Shown: positions 33,948-42,572 of the stretch, piece after piece
Layout: every line of letters begins with the position of its first letter
How positions within the stretch are numbered: position 1 is the stretch's first letter
Origin: JAIBJN01 sp963825255
GTDB lineage: Bacteria > Actinomycetota > Thermoleophilia > Gaiellales > Gaiellaceae
Length of the DNA stretch: 64,000 nucleotides
NCBI GenBank assembly: GCA_963825255.1
Contig: CAWGSF010000003.1
Location: 1-64,000, forward strand
Reading direction: 5' to 3'
Position numbers and translations under genes: made by a program
The notes under the pieces: generated by a model
Told to the model about the DNA's origin: nothing
Database searches by the model: none
The model's input: the letters and a program-made list of their open reading frames with translations, nothing else

Positions 33948-35945
33948 CTAGGCGCGCGCGAGCGCGCCGCCGTCGCCCGCGAACCGCTCCGCCAGCCGGC
34001 GCTGCTCGCGCGCGTCCGGCCACATCGCGGTCACGGAGCCGGCGACGAAGACGAGGCCGGCGAGCCAGATGAGGTTGACGAGCGGGTTGACGAGCACCTT
34101 CAGATAGACGGAGCCGTCCGCGTTGAACTGGTCGGCGATGACGAAGAGGTCCTCCGCGCGGAGCCAGTCGGTGCGGATGCCGACCTCGTTCGAGGTCTGC
34201 TGCTCGGCGAAGTAGCTGTTCTTGCCGGCCTGCATCGTCCCGACGCGGTCGTCGCCGCGGAAGACCTCGAGCCGCGCGCGGGTCTCCTGCGCGTTGGCGC
34301 CCCTCGCCGTCTCGGCGCCCAGGTAGGCGAGCCGGTAGTCCCCGATGGAGAGTGACTCACCCGGGGCCAGCCGTCCCTCGCGCGTCGTCGAGAAGCCCCC
34401 GATGCCGACCGCACCCACGAGGAGGAGGGCGATCGCCGCGTGGACGATGTAGCCGCCGTAGCGTCGGCGGTTCCGGCCCACGAGGCCGGTGAACGCCGAC
34501 CACCAGCTGCCCGCGCCCAGCGCCCGCCGCGCGCGCGTCCCGCGGACGAACTCGAGGACGATCGTCGCCAGGACGAAAGCGGCGAGCGTGTAGGCGACGA
34601 GCCCGAGGACGTTCGAGCCGGCGCCGGCGACGAGAAGGACGGCACCGACGACGAGCGCCGCCCCAGCCGGCCAGGCGAGCTGGGACACGAGGGCGCCGAG
34701 CGACGCGCGCCGCCACGCGACGACCGGGCCGATCCCCATGAGCAGCACGATCGGCAGGCCGAAGACGACGGCGAAGAAGTCGTAGTACGGCGCGCCCACG
34801 GAGACGGCGACGCCGCGCACGGCCTCCGAGACGAGCGGGTAGACGACGCCCCAGAGGACGGTCAGGGCGAGCGCGACCAGGAAGAGGTTGTTGTAGAGGA
34901 AGGCGGCCTCCCGCGAGACGAGGGACTCGAGCCTCGTGCGGGCGCGCAGGATCTGCAGGCGCGAGAGGATCAGCGCCATCGAGACCGCGGCCACGACGGC
35001 GATGAAGCCGAGGAAGAACGGGCCGATCGAGGACTGCGTGAAGCTGTGGATCGAGCTCACGACCCCGCTGCGCGTGAGGAACGTCCCGAAGAGCGAGAGC
35101 CCGAACGCGCCGGCGACGAGGATGACGTTCCAGACGCGGAGCATGTCCTTCTTCTCCTGCACCATCACCGAGTGGAGGAACGCGGTGGCGACGAGCCACG
35201 GCATGAGCGCGGCGTTCTCGACCGGGTCCCAGGCGTACCAGCCGCCCCAGCCGACCTCCTCGTAGGCCCACTTCGCGCCGAGCAGGATGCCGAAGCCGAG
35301 GAACGTCCATGCGGCGAGCGTCCAGCGGCGCGTGGCGACGATCCAGCGCTCGTCCACCCGGCGCGACACGAGGGCGGCCATGGCGAAGGCGTACGGGATC
35401 GTCAGGCCGACGTAGCCGAGGTACAGCATCGGCGGGTGGGCCATCATGTACGGGTTCTGGAGGCTGGGGTTCATCCCGGCCCCGTCCGCCGGCACGATCT
35501 GCGTCTCGAAGGGGCTCGCCACCGCGACGACGAGGAAGGCGAAGAACGACGCGATCGCGGCGACGATCGGGACCGTCCACGGGAGCACGTCGCGGACGAG
35601 CCGCCGGTTGAGCGCGACGGCGGCCGAGGCCGCTCCCGTCAGGACGAGCAGCCAGAGGAGGAGCGACCCGGCCTGGCCGCTCCAGAACGCCGCCAGCGTG
35701 TACCCGAGCGGGAGCTCGCGGCTCGTCGAGTCGGCCACGTACCGGAACGAGAAGTCACGGCCGGCGAGGGCGACGAGGAGCACGAGCGAGGCGACCCCCG
35801 CGGCGGCGAAGGCCGCGAAGAGGGCGTTCGTCGCCGAGTCGTGGAGCCGCCGGCGCCCTCTCAGCGCGGCGTAGCCACCCGCCAGCGCCGCATAGAGGAC
35901 GAGGCCGAGGGCGACGACCAGCGCGGCGCGGCCGAGCTCGGGCAT
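33948..35945 (-). CDS. ccmF: Haem lyase CcmF
   Basis: A 665-residue polytopic membrane protein that attaches haem to apocytochrome c. The tryptophan-rich WWD domain is visible as KWAYEEVGWGGWYAWDPVEN. Other CcmF marks are AFWSGQAGSLLLWLLVLTG, QNPYMMAHPPMLYLGYVG with the conserved His, FGLSLFGTFLTRSGVVSSIH with its His, and a C-terminal soluble segment followed by LVNLIWLAGLVFVAGSV. Four bases separate it from ccmE. CcmH-, CcmA- or CcmC-type genes are not in the window. Confidence 0.95.
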   Translation of the reverse strand: MPELGRAALVVALGLVLYAALAGGYAALRGRRRLHDSATNALFAAFAAAGVASLVLLVALAGRDFSFRYVADSTSRELPLGYTLAAFWSGQAGSLLLWLLVLTGAASAAVALNRRLVRDVLPWTVPIVAAIASFFAFLVVAVASPFETQIVPADGAGMNPSLQNPYMMAHPPMLYLGYVGLTIPYAFAMAALVSRRVDERWIVATRRWTLAAWTFLGFGILLGAKWAYEEVGWGGWYAWDPVENAALMPWLVATAFLHSVMVQEKKDMLRVWNVILVAGAFGLSLFGTFLTRSGVVSSIHSFTQSSIGPFFLGFIAVVAAVSMALILSRLQILRARTRLESLVSREAAFLYNNLFLVALALTVLWGVVYPLVSEAVRGVAVSVGAPYYDFFAVVFGLPIVLLMGIGPVVAWRRASLGALVSQLAWPAGAALVVGAVLLVAGAGSNVLGLVAYTLAAFVLATIVLEFVRGTRARRALGAGSWWSAFTGLVGRNRRRYGGYIVHAAIALLLVGAVGIGGFSTTREGRLAPGESLSIGDYRLAYLGAETARGANAQETRARLEVFRGDDRVGTMQAGKNSYFAEQQTSNEVGIRTDWLRAEDLFVIADQFNADGSVYLKVLVNPLVNLIWLAGLVFVAGSVTAMWPDAREQRRLAERFAGDGGALARA

Positions 35946-35949
35946 TGCG

Positions 35950-36339
35950 CTAGTCCCCGGACGGGGCGTACTTGGACGGGCACTTCGTGACGAGCGAGTC
36001 CTTGGTGGCCACGAACGTGCCCTCCCGGAGCTGACCCTTCATGTAGACCTCGCGCCCCGTCTTGAAGAGATCGGGGACCGAGCCCGTGTACACCACGGGG
36101 ACGGTCGCGCGGCCGTCGCGGTCGCGCACGGTGAAGCGCAGCCCCGAGCCGCGCGCGTCGCCCGCCGGGCTCCCGACGACGACCCCGAAGAGGCTCACCT
36201 CGCCGCTCTTGCCGGCGAGCTCGCTCGGCTGGATCGTCGGCGTCCCGCCGGCCAGGCTCGTCCAGATGAGGAAGACCGCCAGCACCGCCGCGACGGAGAG
36301 CGCGACGACCAGGCGCACCGGGTTGCGCCGCCTTGCCAC
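35950..36339 (-). CDS. ccmE: Cytochrome c-type biogenesis protein CcmE, CxxxY variant
   Basis: The 129-residue haem chaperone has an N-terminal membrane anchor (LVVALSVAAVLAVFLIWTSL) and an OB-fold with GVVVGSPAGDARGSGLRFTV, VPVVYTGSVPDLFKTGREV and VYMKGQLREGTF. In the classical protein a His in HxxxY binds haem covalently; here the motif is CPSKY, a Cys-x3-Tyr. Such CxxxY forms are known from some archaea and sulfate reducers. The gene starts the ccmE-ccmF-ccmI operon. Confidence 0.88.
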   Translation of the reverse strand: MARRRNPVRLVVALSVAAVLAVFLIWTSLAGGTPTIQPSELAGKSGEVSLFGVVVGSPAGDARGSGLRFTVRDRDGRATVPVVYTGSVPDLFKTGREVYMKGQLREGTFVATKDSLVTKCPSKYAPSGD

Positions 36340-36369
36340 GACATCGAGTTTACCGGCGTGCGGGCGGGG

Positions 36370-36621
36370 CTACTCGGGGGTGCGCTCGGGCGTCGGCTCG
36401 GGCTTGCGCTCGGGGATGCGGTACCCGTGATCGCGGCAGAGGCTGCCCGGGGCGTCCTCGGTGAGCGCATCGCAGTACCCCTTGCCGTACGCGGCCCGGA
36501 GGAACGCGGCGACCACCTCGAGGTTCCACTCGGAGATGCCGCACGCCTCGGCCCACAGGTCCGCGAGGCGAAGGTCGATGTCCAGCTCGAGGAGCTCGAT
36601 GCGCGAGGGTCGCTTGGCCAT
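36370..36621 (-). CDS. Hypothetical protein (83 aa)
   Basis: From ATG 36621 the protein reads SRIELLELDIDLRLADLWAEA, CGISEWNLEVVAAFLRAAYGKGYCDALTED and a C-terminal Pro/Glu tail (RKPEPTPERTPE). Three cysteines are present (ACGI, GYCDAL and SLCRDHG). It is upstream of ccmE on the same strand with a 30-base gap and could be co-transcribed. No family was recognised. Confidence 0.5.
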   Translation of the reverse strand: MAKRPSRIELLELDIDLRLADLWAEACGISEWNLEVVAAFLRAAYGKGYCDALTEDAPGSLCRDHGYRIPERKPEPTPERTPE

Positions 36622-36680
36622 GCGCTGACGGTAGCCGCGCCGTCGGACGGATCCGCCGGCGAGATAGGCTGACCCCCGCG

Positions 36681-37506
36681 ATGGCCGCGATCCGCATCGG
36701 TCCCGCGCGGGTCCCGAGCCAGACGAGCCCGGAGGAGGCCGTCGAGCTGCTCCTCGAGCGGGGCTACACGGCGTGCGAGATCGACTTCGAGGGCCGGTTC
36801 TGGATGGACTACCCGTGGGCCGAGCGGTTCGGCGTGCTGGCGCGGGAGGCCGACGTCGCCCTCTCCGTGCACGCGCCCATCGCCGGCTTCATGGGCCACC
36901 TCGAGCGCGACAAGAAGTACCGCATGGCCACCGGCATGCTCGACCACTCCGCCGGCGTCGCCGTCGCGTGCGGGGCCGAGCTCGTCGTCTTCCATCCCGG
37001 CTTCCTGCTCGGACGCGAGCGCGAGGCGGCGCTCGAGGCGGTCGCCGAGCAGCTCGGCGAGCTCCGCGAGCGGCTGGAGGGCAAGGGGCGCGCCGTGCCC
37101 GTTCGGCGTCGAGGTGATGGGTCGCGTGCGCGACCTCGGGACGATCGACGACGTCATCTGGCTCGCGGAGCGCCTCGACTGGGTGCGACCGGTCCTCGAC
37201 TTCGCACACCTGCACGCGGTGACGGACGGCGGGTTCGTCGAGGCCGACGCGTTCGCGGACGTCCTCGCCCGGGCCGACGCCGTGCTCGAGCCGGGCGCGC
37301 CGTTCCACATCCACTTCTCGGACATCGCCTACGCGAACCGGAACGAGACGAAGCACCTCCCCTACGGCGAGGGCACGCTCCGCGCCGAGCCGCTCCGCGA
37401 CGCCCTGGCGCGCTTCGACCGCCCGGCGACGGTCATCTCCGAGTCGCCGGATGAGGAGTCGAGCCAGACGATCCGAGCGATCCTGCTCGGCGCGGCCGTC
37501 CGGTAG
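36681..37506 (+). CDS. Sugar-phosphate isomerase/AP-endonuclease-2 family TIM-barrel protein, frameshifted
   Basis: The first part reads IRIGPARVPSQTSPEEAVELL, YTACEIDFEGRFWMDYPWAE, VALSVHAPIAGFMGHLERD and ELVVFHPGFLLGRERE; after a shift near 37100 it continues FGVEVMGRVRDLGTIDDVIW, RPVLDFAHLHAVTDGG, FHIHFSDIAYAN and ATVISESPDEESSQT. The His, Glu and Asp metal ligands of the endonuclease IV-like barrel (VHAP, FHPG, GVEVMG, FAHLH, HIHFSD) are all present in joined form. It could repair abasic DNA or isomerise a sugar. Start ATG with TAGGCT ten bases upstream. Confidence 0.8.
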
Positions 37507-37550
37507 CTGCAGGCGGCCCCAGGAGGGCCCCGAACGCCTTGGGCGATCAG

Positions 37551-37658
37551 GGTTGTGTTTCATCTCACAAGCGCGAGAGCCTGCCTTTTCCCGGCCCACC
37601 CCGCTCGCTCTCTCGGCCAGAAAGGACCAGGCCGACCTTGTGCGCGTGGAACACAAGC
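37551..37658. repeat. Long imperfect hairpin between convergent genes
   Basis: Arms 37551-37596 and 37613-37658 are inverted repeats of about 46 bases, roughly 75% complementary, sharing TTGTGTT, CACAAG, GCCT and CTTT blocks. The loop is about 16 bases. It lies in the 207-base gap between the TIM-barrel gene and glutaredoxin. It may be a strong bidirectional terminator, a structured RNA or a mobile-element relic. It does not share the core found at 10 and 15 kb. The remaining 55 bases up to 37713 hold nothing that I recognise. Confidence 0.5.
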
Positions 37659-37713
37659 CACCGGGGGTGCGGGGTACGCCGAGAGCCGGAGCCCCGCGCG
37701 GTCGCGGGCCGAC

Positions 37714-38109
37714 TCAGCTGCCGCCGACGACGCGGAGGCCCGGGCCGTCCGTCACGGAGACGGTCCGCTCCTCGCCGGGGCGGCGCCACGAGTCGCCGAG
37801 GCGCTCGTCGAGCGTCGCCTCGAGCTGTCCCGTCGCCGCCAGCTCCTGGACGATGTCCGCCCCGCCGATCAGCTCGCCGTTCACGAAGACCTGCGGGATC
37901 GTCGGCCAGCTGGAGAGCGCCGACAGCTCCTGGCGGATGCGCGGGTCGGGCAGGACGTCCACCGCCGTGAACCCGGCGCCGACCGAGCGCAGGGCCTGGA
38001 GAGCGCGATCCGAGTTCCCGCACGCGGCGTGCTCGGGCGTCCCCTTGATGAAGGCGACGACCGGTTCGGTCTGGATCGTCTCGTTGATGCGCTCGCGCAG
38101 ATCGCTCAT
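37714..38109 (-). CDS. grxD: Monothiol glutaredoxin (Grx4-like, CGNS active site)
   Basis: The 131-residue protein shows VVAFIKGTPEHAACGNSDRA, where monothiol glutaredoxins usually have CGFS, then SSWPTIPQVFVNGELIGGAD, the glutathione-binding cis-Pro and GG motifs. A C-terminal tail of about 30 residues is not part of the fold. CGFS proteins carry a [2Fe-2S] cluster together with BolA. The start overlaps the bolA stop by ATGA, which supports joint function. The changed CGNS may alter the cluster. Confidence 0.88.
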   Translation of the reverse strand: MSDLRERINETIQTEPVVAFIKGTPEHAACGNSDRALQALRSVGAGFTAVDVLPDPRIRQELSALSSWPTIPQVFVNGELIGGADIVQELAATGQLEATLDERLGDSWRRPGEERTVSVTDGPGLRVVGGS

Positions 38110-38336
38110 CCCTCTCCCCTCGTCGTGATTCGCAGCTCGTGGATCGCCCCGTCGGCCAGGGGCGCGGCCAGCGCCTCGTAGACCCTCCGGTGCGCGTCGA
38201 CGAGCGAGAGGCCGGCGAACTCCCTGTCGACCACGGTGACGTGGAAGTGGTCGCCGCCCCCGGTGCGATCGACGACCGTGATCTCCCCGGCGTCCGGAAA
38301 CGCCGTCCGCAGCAGGTCTTCGAGCCGCTCGCTCAT
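38106..38336 (-). CDS. bolA: BolA-family protein
   Basis: A 76-residue protein with the BolA fold: MSERLEDLLRTAFPDAG, VVDRTGGGDHFHVTVVDREF (the DHFHV signature with metal-ligand His), and AHRRVYEALAAPLADGAIHEL. BolA pairs with the monothiol glutaredoxin whose gene overlaps it to bind a [2Fe-2S] cluster for trafficking or regulation. Upstream, 38337-38452 contains no gene. Confidence 0.92.
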   Translation of the reverse strand: MSERLEDLLRTAFPDAGEITVVDRTGGGDHFHVTVVDREFAGLSLVDAHRRVYEALAAPLADGAIHELRITTRGEG

Positions 38337-38452
38337 CGCTGCCGACGATAGCACCCGCATATCCCCCTCCCGCGCGGTCGACATGACCGGGACGAGGTAC
38401 CCCAAAAGGGGGACGACCGGAGGGTGGGGCATACCGATGATGCGACTGCCGC

Positions 38453-38668
38453 ATGAACGACGACGCCGCGACCCTTCCCGAGTTCGGGACGGGCCTTCGG
38501 GCCAGGCTCGAGCGGATCGAGCACGCTCACGCCCGACCCCCCGCCCTCTCGACAATCGACCTCCTGACCCTCGTCGAGGACGAGGCGCCGGAGCAGCTGA
38601 CGCCGGAGCTTGTCCTCGTCGGCCGCGACCTCGAGGTCCGCAGCGTCCACGGCGCGGCGGCCGCGTAG
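38453..38668 (+). CDS. Small hypothetical protein (71 aa)
   Basis: ATG 38453 gives MNDDAATLPEFGTGLRARLERIEHAH and STIDLLTLVEDEAPEQLTPEL, then a short Ala tail. The protein is soluble and acidic. It is directly followed by the coiled-coil gene at 38688 on the same strand. A GGGG-rich stretch lies upstream and ATACCG may serve as a -10. No family was recognised. Confidence 0.5.
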   Translation: MNDDAATLPEFGTGLRARLERIEHAHARPPALSTIDLLTLVEDEAPEQLTPELVLVGRDLEVRSVHGAAAA

Positions 38669-38687
38669 AGACCAGCGTCAACGCGCC

Positions 38688-39410
38688 ATGGCCGGACTGA
38701 CCGACAAGCTGAGGGGCTCCCTCGAGGACTACCTCGCGCGGAGCGCGGCCGAGCTCGACGATCGCGGGAACGAGATCGCGGACCGTGCCGCGGAGCTCGA
38801 CGGCAAGTCCGCGGAGCTCGACAGGGCCGAGGAGGATCTCGACGCCCGCGCGCGGAGGCTCGAGGAGCTCGCGCCGCTGCCGGCCAAGCTCGTCCAGGTC
38901 CTCGACGGCGTGCTCGAGGATCTCCGCGCCCGCGGGCACGCGGTGACGGAGGAGGCCGAGGCGCTCAAGGAGAGGCTCCTCAAGCTCGTCGAGACGGAGG
39001 CCGAGCTGGCCGAGCGCGAGCGGCTCTTCACCGAGAAGAACGACCGGCTGCGCGTGGAGCAGCGACGCCTGGCCGACCGCGAGCGCGAGCTGGCCGAGTT
39101 CCAGCGGGAGCTTCTCGACCCCGACACCGCCTACTCGACGCACTGGGTGGCCCAGCGTGACAAGTCGTTCGCCGAGGCGGAGACGCTCCTCGACGAGCGC
39201 AGCCGGGAGATCGAGGCGCGCGAGCAGGAGCTCGAGGAACGGCGCGTGCGCGAGTCGGCCCAGCTCCAGGTCCAGCGGGAGGAGCTCGACCGCCTGGCCG
39301 GGGAGCTCGAGGTCGCCCGTGAGCGGCTCGACCGGCGGGAGCGGGAGCTTCGCGCCTACGTCGAGCAGCTCCAGGGCGGCTTCTCCCGAGACGTGCCTCC
39401 GCTGGGCTAG
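38688..39410 (+). CDS. Long coiled-coil hypothetical protein
   Basis: A 240-residue protein that is nearly all helix with repeated Ala, Glu, Leu and Arg: ELDDRGNEIADRAAELDGKS, ELDRAEEDLDARARRLEEL, ETEAELAERERLFTEKND, and EARERELEERR-like stretches. A single break lies around ELLDPDTAYSTHWVAQRDKS. No membrane helix or catalytic motif exists. It may be a cytoskeletal, scaffold or DNA-associated protein; the function is unknown. The start ATG 38688 lacks a clear ribosome site. Confidence 0.6.
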   Translation: MAGLTDKLRGSLEDYLARSAAELDDRGNEIADRAAELDGKSAELDRAEEDLDARARRLEELAPLPAKLVQVLDGVLEDLRARGHAVTEEAEALKERLLKLVETEAELAERERLFTEKNDRLRVEQRRLADRERELAEFQRELLDPDTAYSTHWVAQRDKSFAEAETLLDERSREIEAREQELEERRVRESAQLQVQREELDRLAGELEVARERLDRRERELRAYVEQLQGGFSRDVPPLG

Positions 39411-39435
39411 AAGCGCGATTAGGCTACGCGGGCAG

Positions 39436-39846
39436 ATGCCCCGCGCCCCGCTTCCGCCGGAGCTCCGGCGCTTCATCGAGAAGCCGCGCCATGCCGTGGT
39501 CGGGACGGCGCGGCCGGACGGCTCTCCCGTCACGACGCCGTGCTGGTACGGCGTCACGGAGGAGGGGCGCATCATGCTCTCGATGAGCGAGGACAGCCAC
39601 CGGCTCCGCCACCTGCAATCCGACCCCCGGCTGTCGCTGAGCGTCCTCGGGGACGACTGGTACTCGCACGTCTCCTTCCTCGCGCGCGCCGTCGAGTCCC
39701 GGCCGGACGCGGACTTCGCCGACATCGACGTGCTCTCCATGCGCTACGAGGGCGTGCCCTACGAGGACCGCACCTACCGCGGCGTGACGGTCCTCGCCGA
39801 GATCGAGAGCTGGCACACGTGGGGCGACCCCGCAGCGGAGGCATGA
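39436..39846 (+). CDS. PPOX-class pyridoxamine 5'-phosphate oxidase-like (F420/FMN) protein
   Basis: A 136-residue split-barrel flavin protein. ELRRFIEKPRHAVVGTARPDGSPVTTPCWYG is the family opening, followed by IMLSMSEDSHRLRHLQSDP and LSLSVLGDDWYSHVSFLARA. In actinobacteria many such proteins use cofactor F420. The substrate is unknown. The TAGGCT box ends ten bases before the ATG, consistent with a leaderless transcript. Confidence 0.85.
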   Translation: MPRAPLPPELRRFIEKPRHAVVGTARPDGSPVTTPCWYGVTEEGRIMLSMSEDSHRLRHLQSDPRLSLSVLGDDWYSHVSFLARAVESRPDADFADIDVLSMRYEGVPYEDRTYRGVTVLAEIESWHTWGDPAAEA

Positions 39847-39859
39847 GCGCGGAGCGAGC

Positions 39860-41054
39860 GTGACGGACGCCGAGCTCCTCCAGCGTTTCAGCCCCTATCT
39901 CCAGTACGACTCGCTCGAGAGCTTCAGGGCCGACTCGGCCGCCGAGCTGCCCGAGGGGTACTTCGACGACGGCACGACGTGGAGCTACACCAACTCCCTC
40001 AAGCGGAAGGACGGGAGCGTGCTCGCCGCAGCCAATCCCAGGCCCGGGCAGACGAAGCTCGACCTGACGTTCCTCGGGGCGACGCGCTACCGCAACCGCG
40101 TCTCGGTGCGACGGACCGACTACGTCGACGCGGCCGGGCGCAGGTACGTGGCGGACGCCCGCCGCATGCACGCCGACCCGCGGGTCGCCGACCGCATCTA
40201 CGGTCACGTCGCGCGCGAGGCCAACGGGACGCGCTGGGCCCAGTACTGGTTCTTCTACTACTACAACGACAAGAACTTCCTCGGGATCGGGCTGCACGAG
40301 GGCGACTGGGAGATGATCCAGCTACGGATCGACGCGATCGCCCGACCGTGGCGACGTTCGCGCAGCACTCGACGGGCGAGGCCTTCAGCTGGTCCGAGCT
40401 CCAGCGGCGATCGTCCCCCGACGGGCTGGTCCCGGTGGTGTACGTCGGCCACGGCTCGCATGCGTCCTTCGCCTCGCCGGGTGAGCACTGGCCCGAGTTC
40501 TCCATCTCGCCCGACTACGCGAATGGCAAGGGCCCGCGCGTCCGCCCCGCGCTGGAGGTGATCGAGGCGACGACCCCCGGCTGGGCGTTCTGGCCCGGAA
40601 CCTGGGGGTCGAGCGGCTCGAGCCCGCGCGGGCCGTCCGACCACGGCCAGTGGCGCGACCCGGCCGGATTCCACCGGGAGGTCGGCGGCTCGCTCACGAC
40701 CGGCCGACGAGCGGGGCTCGCGGCCGCACGTCCCGCGACCGCCCTGCCGGAGCCTCTCGCCCCGCGCCTCTCGGTGCGCCGCGTCGATGACCGAGCGCTC
40801 GTCGACTTCCGCTTCCCCACGCGCATCGATCCGACGGCACGTCCCGAGACGATCGTCCTCTCGGTGGACTCGCCCGACGACGACGTTCCCCTCTCCACGC
40901 GGCCCTTCCCCGTCAGGGCACGCACCGGCGCGGTCGTCCACCCGACCCGCCTCGGCGACCGCCGCTACGTCGTCCGCGCCGTCGCCTCCGGCGAGAGCGG
41001 GACGGCGAGCAGAGTCGTCTCGGCCACGCTCCCGGCGGCGCACCGACGATCTGA
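39860..41054 (+). CDS. Vps62-like/DUF946-related protein, frameshifted
   Basis: From GTG 39860 the protein opens TDAELLQRFSPYLQYDSLES, LKRKDGSVLAA, and RYWAQYW-like text reading NGTRWAQYWFFYYYNDKNF and GLHEGDWEMIQL, which match the bacterial Vps62-type family. Near 40347 the frame shifts to TVATFAQHSTGEAFSW, VPVVYVGHGSHASFASPGEHW, and AFWPGTWGSSG. A second shift near the end is needed, since the frame is open past the terminator; the stop TGA 41052 is in the third frame. The C-terminal ~100 residues may form an extra beta domain. The biochemical role of this family is poorly known. Confidence 0.75.
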
Positions 41055-41062
41055 AAAGGGAA

Positions 41063-41097
41063 GGGCGGCCGCCGCCGGCGCGGCGGCCGCCCGTTTT
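41063..41097. terminator. Strong bidirectional terminator hairpin
   Basis: A perfect 13-base-pair stem (41063-41075 with 41080-41092) around the loop CGGC, followed by GTTTTC on the plus strand and preceded by AAAAGGGAA, so that it has a T-run on both strands. It lies between the convergent Vps62-like and repeat-protein genes. Confidence 0.85.
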
Positions 41098-41151
41098 CGG
41101 CTCCTCAGCCTCGGTTCGGTCTCGGTCTATCCTCGGCGGCCGGCGACATGG

Positions 41152-42450
41152 CTACCCGACCTGCGTGGCCGTGGCCTGCTGCCAGGTCTTGCCCAGGTTC
41201 AGCGAGAGCGCGCCGGCGATGTTCCCGGCGGTCTGATTCGCCGAGCTCGGGCCGCCGGTCACGTTCCCACCCGCGATCGTCACGGGCGCGTTGCCGTTGA
41301 CCGCGTTCTGGGTGGCGTTGGCGTTCGCGTTGGCGTTCTGCCAGGTCAGCGCCTCCTGGACGACGGCCTGGAACTGGCCCGAGCCGCCGCAGCCGGCGAG
41401 GCACGAGCTGCCTCCCCCGACCTGCGTGGCCGTGGCCTGCTGGCCGGTCGAGGCGCCGTTGACCGCCGCCCCGAGGGCGAGATTGCCCGCCGTCTGGTTC
41501 GCCGAGCTCGACCCGCCGGTCACGTTGCCGCCCGCGATCGTCACCGGCGCGTTGCCGTTGATCGCGTTCTGGTTCGCGTTGGCGTTCGAGTAGGCGTTCT
41601 GGAGGGTGGCCGCGTGCTGGCCCACCGCCTGGAACTGACCGGAGCCACCGCAGCCGAAGAGGCACGAGCTGCCTCCTCCGACCTGCGTGGCCGTGGCCTG
41701 CTGCTGCGTGTTCGACCCGTTCGCGGCCAGTGACCCGGCCCCGTTGAGCGCGGTCTGATTCGCCGAGCTCGGAGCCGCCGGTCACGTTGCCGCCCGCGAT
41801 GGTCACGGGCGTGTTCGCGTTGACCGCGTTCTGGTTGGCGTTGGCGTTGGCGTTGGCGTTCTGCAGCGTGGCCGCTCCCTGCCCGATGGCCTGGAACTGG
41901 CCGGAGCCGCCGCACCCGGCGAGGCACGAGCTGCCTCCCCCGACCTGCGTGGCCGTGGCCTGCTGCTGCGTGTTCGCCAGGTTGACGGCGGCCGCACCGG
42001 CTGCGTTGCCCGCCGTCTGGTTCGCCGAGCTCGACCCGCCGGTCACGTTGCCGCCCGCGATGGTCACCGGCACGTTGGCGTTGACGGCGTTCTGGTTCGC
42101 CTTCGCGTCGGACTTCGCGTTCTGCAGCGTGGCAGCGCCCTGCCCGACCGCCTGGAACTGGCCGGAGCCGCCGCAACCGGCGAGGCACGAGCTGCCGCCG
42201 CCGACCTGCGTGGCATTGGCCTGCTGGCTCGTGTTGGCCGCGTTGACTGCGGCCGCGACGCCGGCGTTCTTCGCCGTCTGGTTCGCCGAGCTCGTGCCGC
42301 CGGTCACGCTGCCGCCCGCGATGGTCACGGGCACGTTCGCGTTGACCGCGTTCTGACCGGCGTTCGCATTGGCGTTCGCGTTCTGGCCGGTGATCGCCTT
42401 CTGGCCGACGGCCTGGAACTGGCCGTTGCCGGCCCAGGCTGGGCTCGAGC
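41152..42450. repeat. Five tandem 261-bp coding repeats
   Basis: Five copies of a 261-base unit encode the 87-residue protein repeats of the gene on the minus strand. Sequence identity between copies is high (the segments around GSSCLAGCGG and PVTIAGGNVTGG are nearly unchanged). Copy 3/4 carries the extra base at about 41772. Such tandem copies allow repeat-number change by recombination or slippage. Confidence 0.85.
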
Positions 42451-42502
42451 CCAGCCCGAGAGCAACCACCGACGCAATCACTGTGATGAGCTTGGTCTTC
42501 AT
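41152..42502 (-). CDS. Secreted Asn/Ala-rich five-repeat protein, one-base frameshift
   Basis: ATG 42502 has an AGGAGG ribosome site. A signal peptide (MKTKLITVIASVVALGLG to SPAWAG) is followed by five repeats of 87 residues. Each reads SGQFQAVGQ, then QNANANANANQNAVN, VPVTIAGGNVTGG, SSANQTAGN, and ends TQVGGGSSCLAGCGG. The landmark gcacgagctg (plus strand) recurs at 41401, 41662, 41924 and 42185: spacings of 261, 262 and 261 bases. The odd 262 lies exactly where the frame breaks (near 41772), so a one-base insertion explains the break. Two Cys per repeat (CLAGC) could cross-link. No known family; likely a beta-helical or amyloid-like outer-surface protein. Confidence 0.8.
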
Positions 42503-42572
42503 CGACCCTCCTAGGTCGTGGAGTCACGCCGGTGTCGACTTGGACCGGCGCGGTACAGCCAGACCTAGGGGG

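Noticed and set aside
41061..41100. Coding extension of the Vps62-like protein through the terminator
   Set aside because: The frame is open past the 13-bp hairpin only because of a frame break; the TGA at 41052 in another frame fits a gene end before the terminator.
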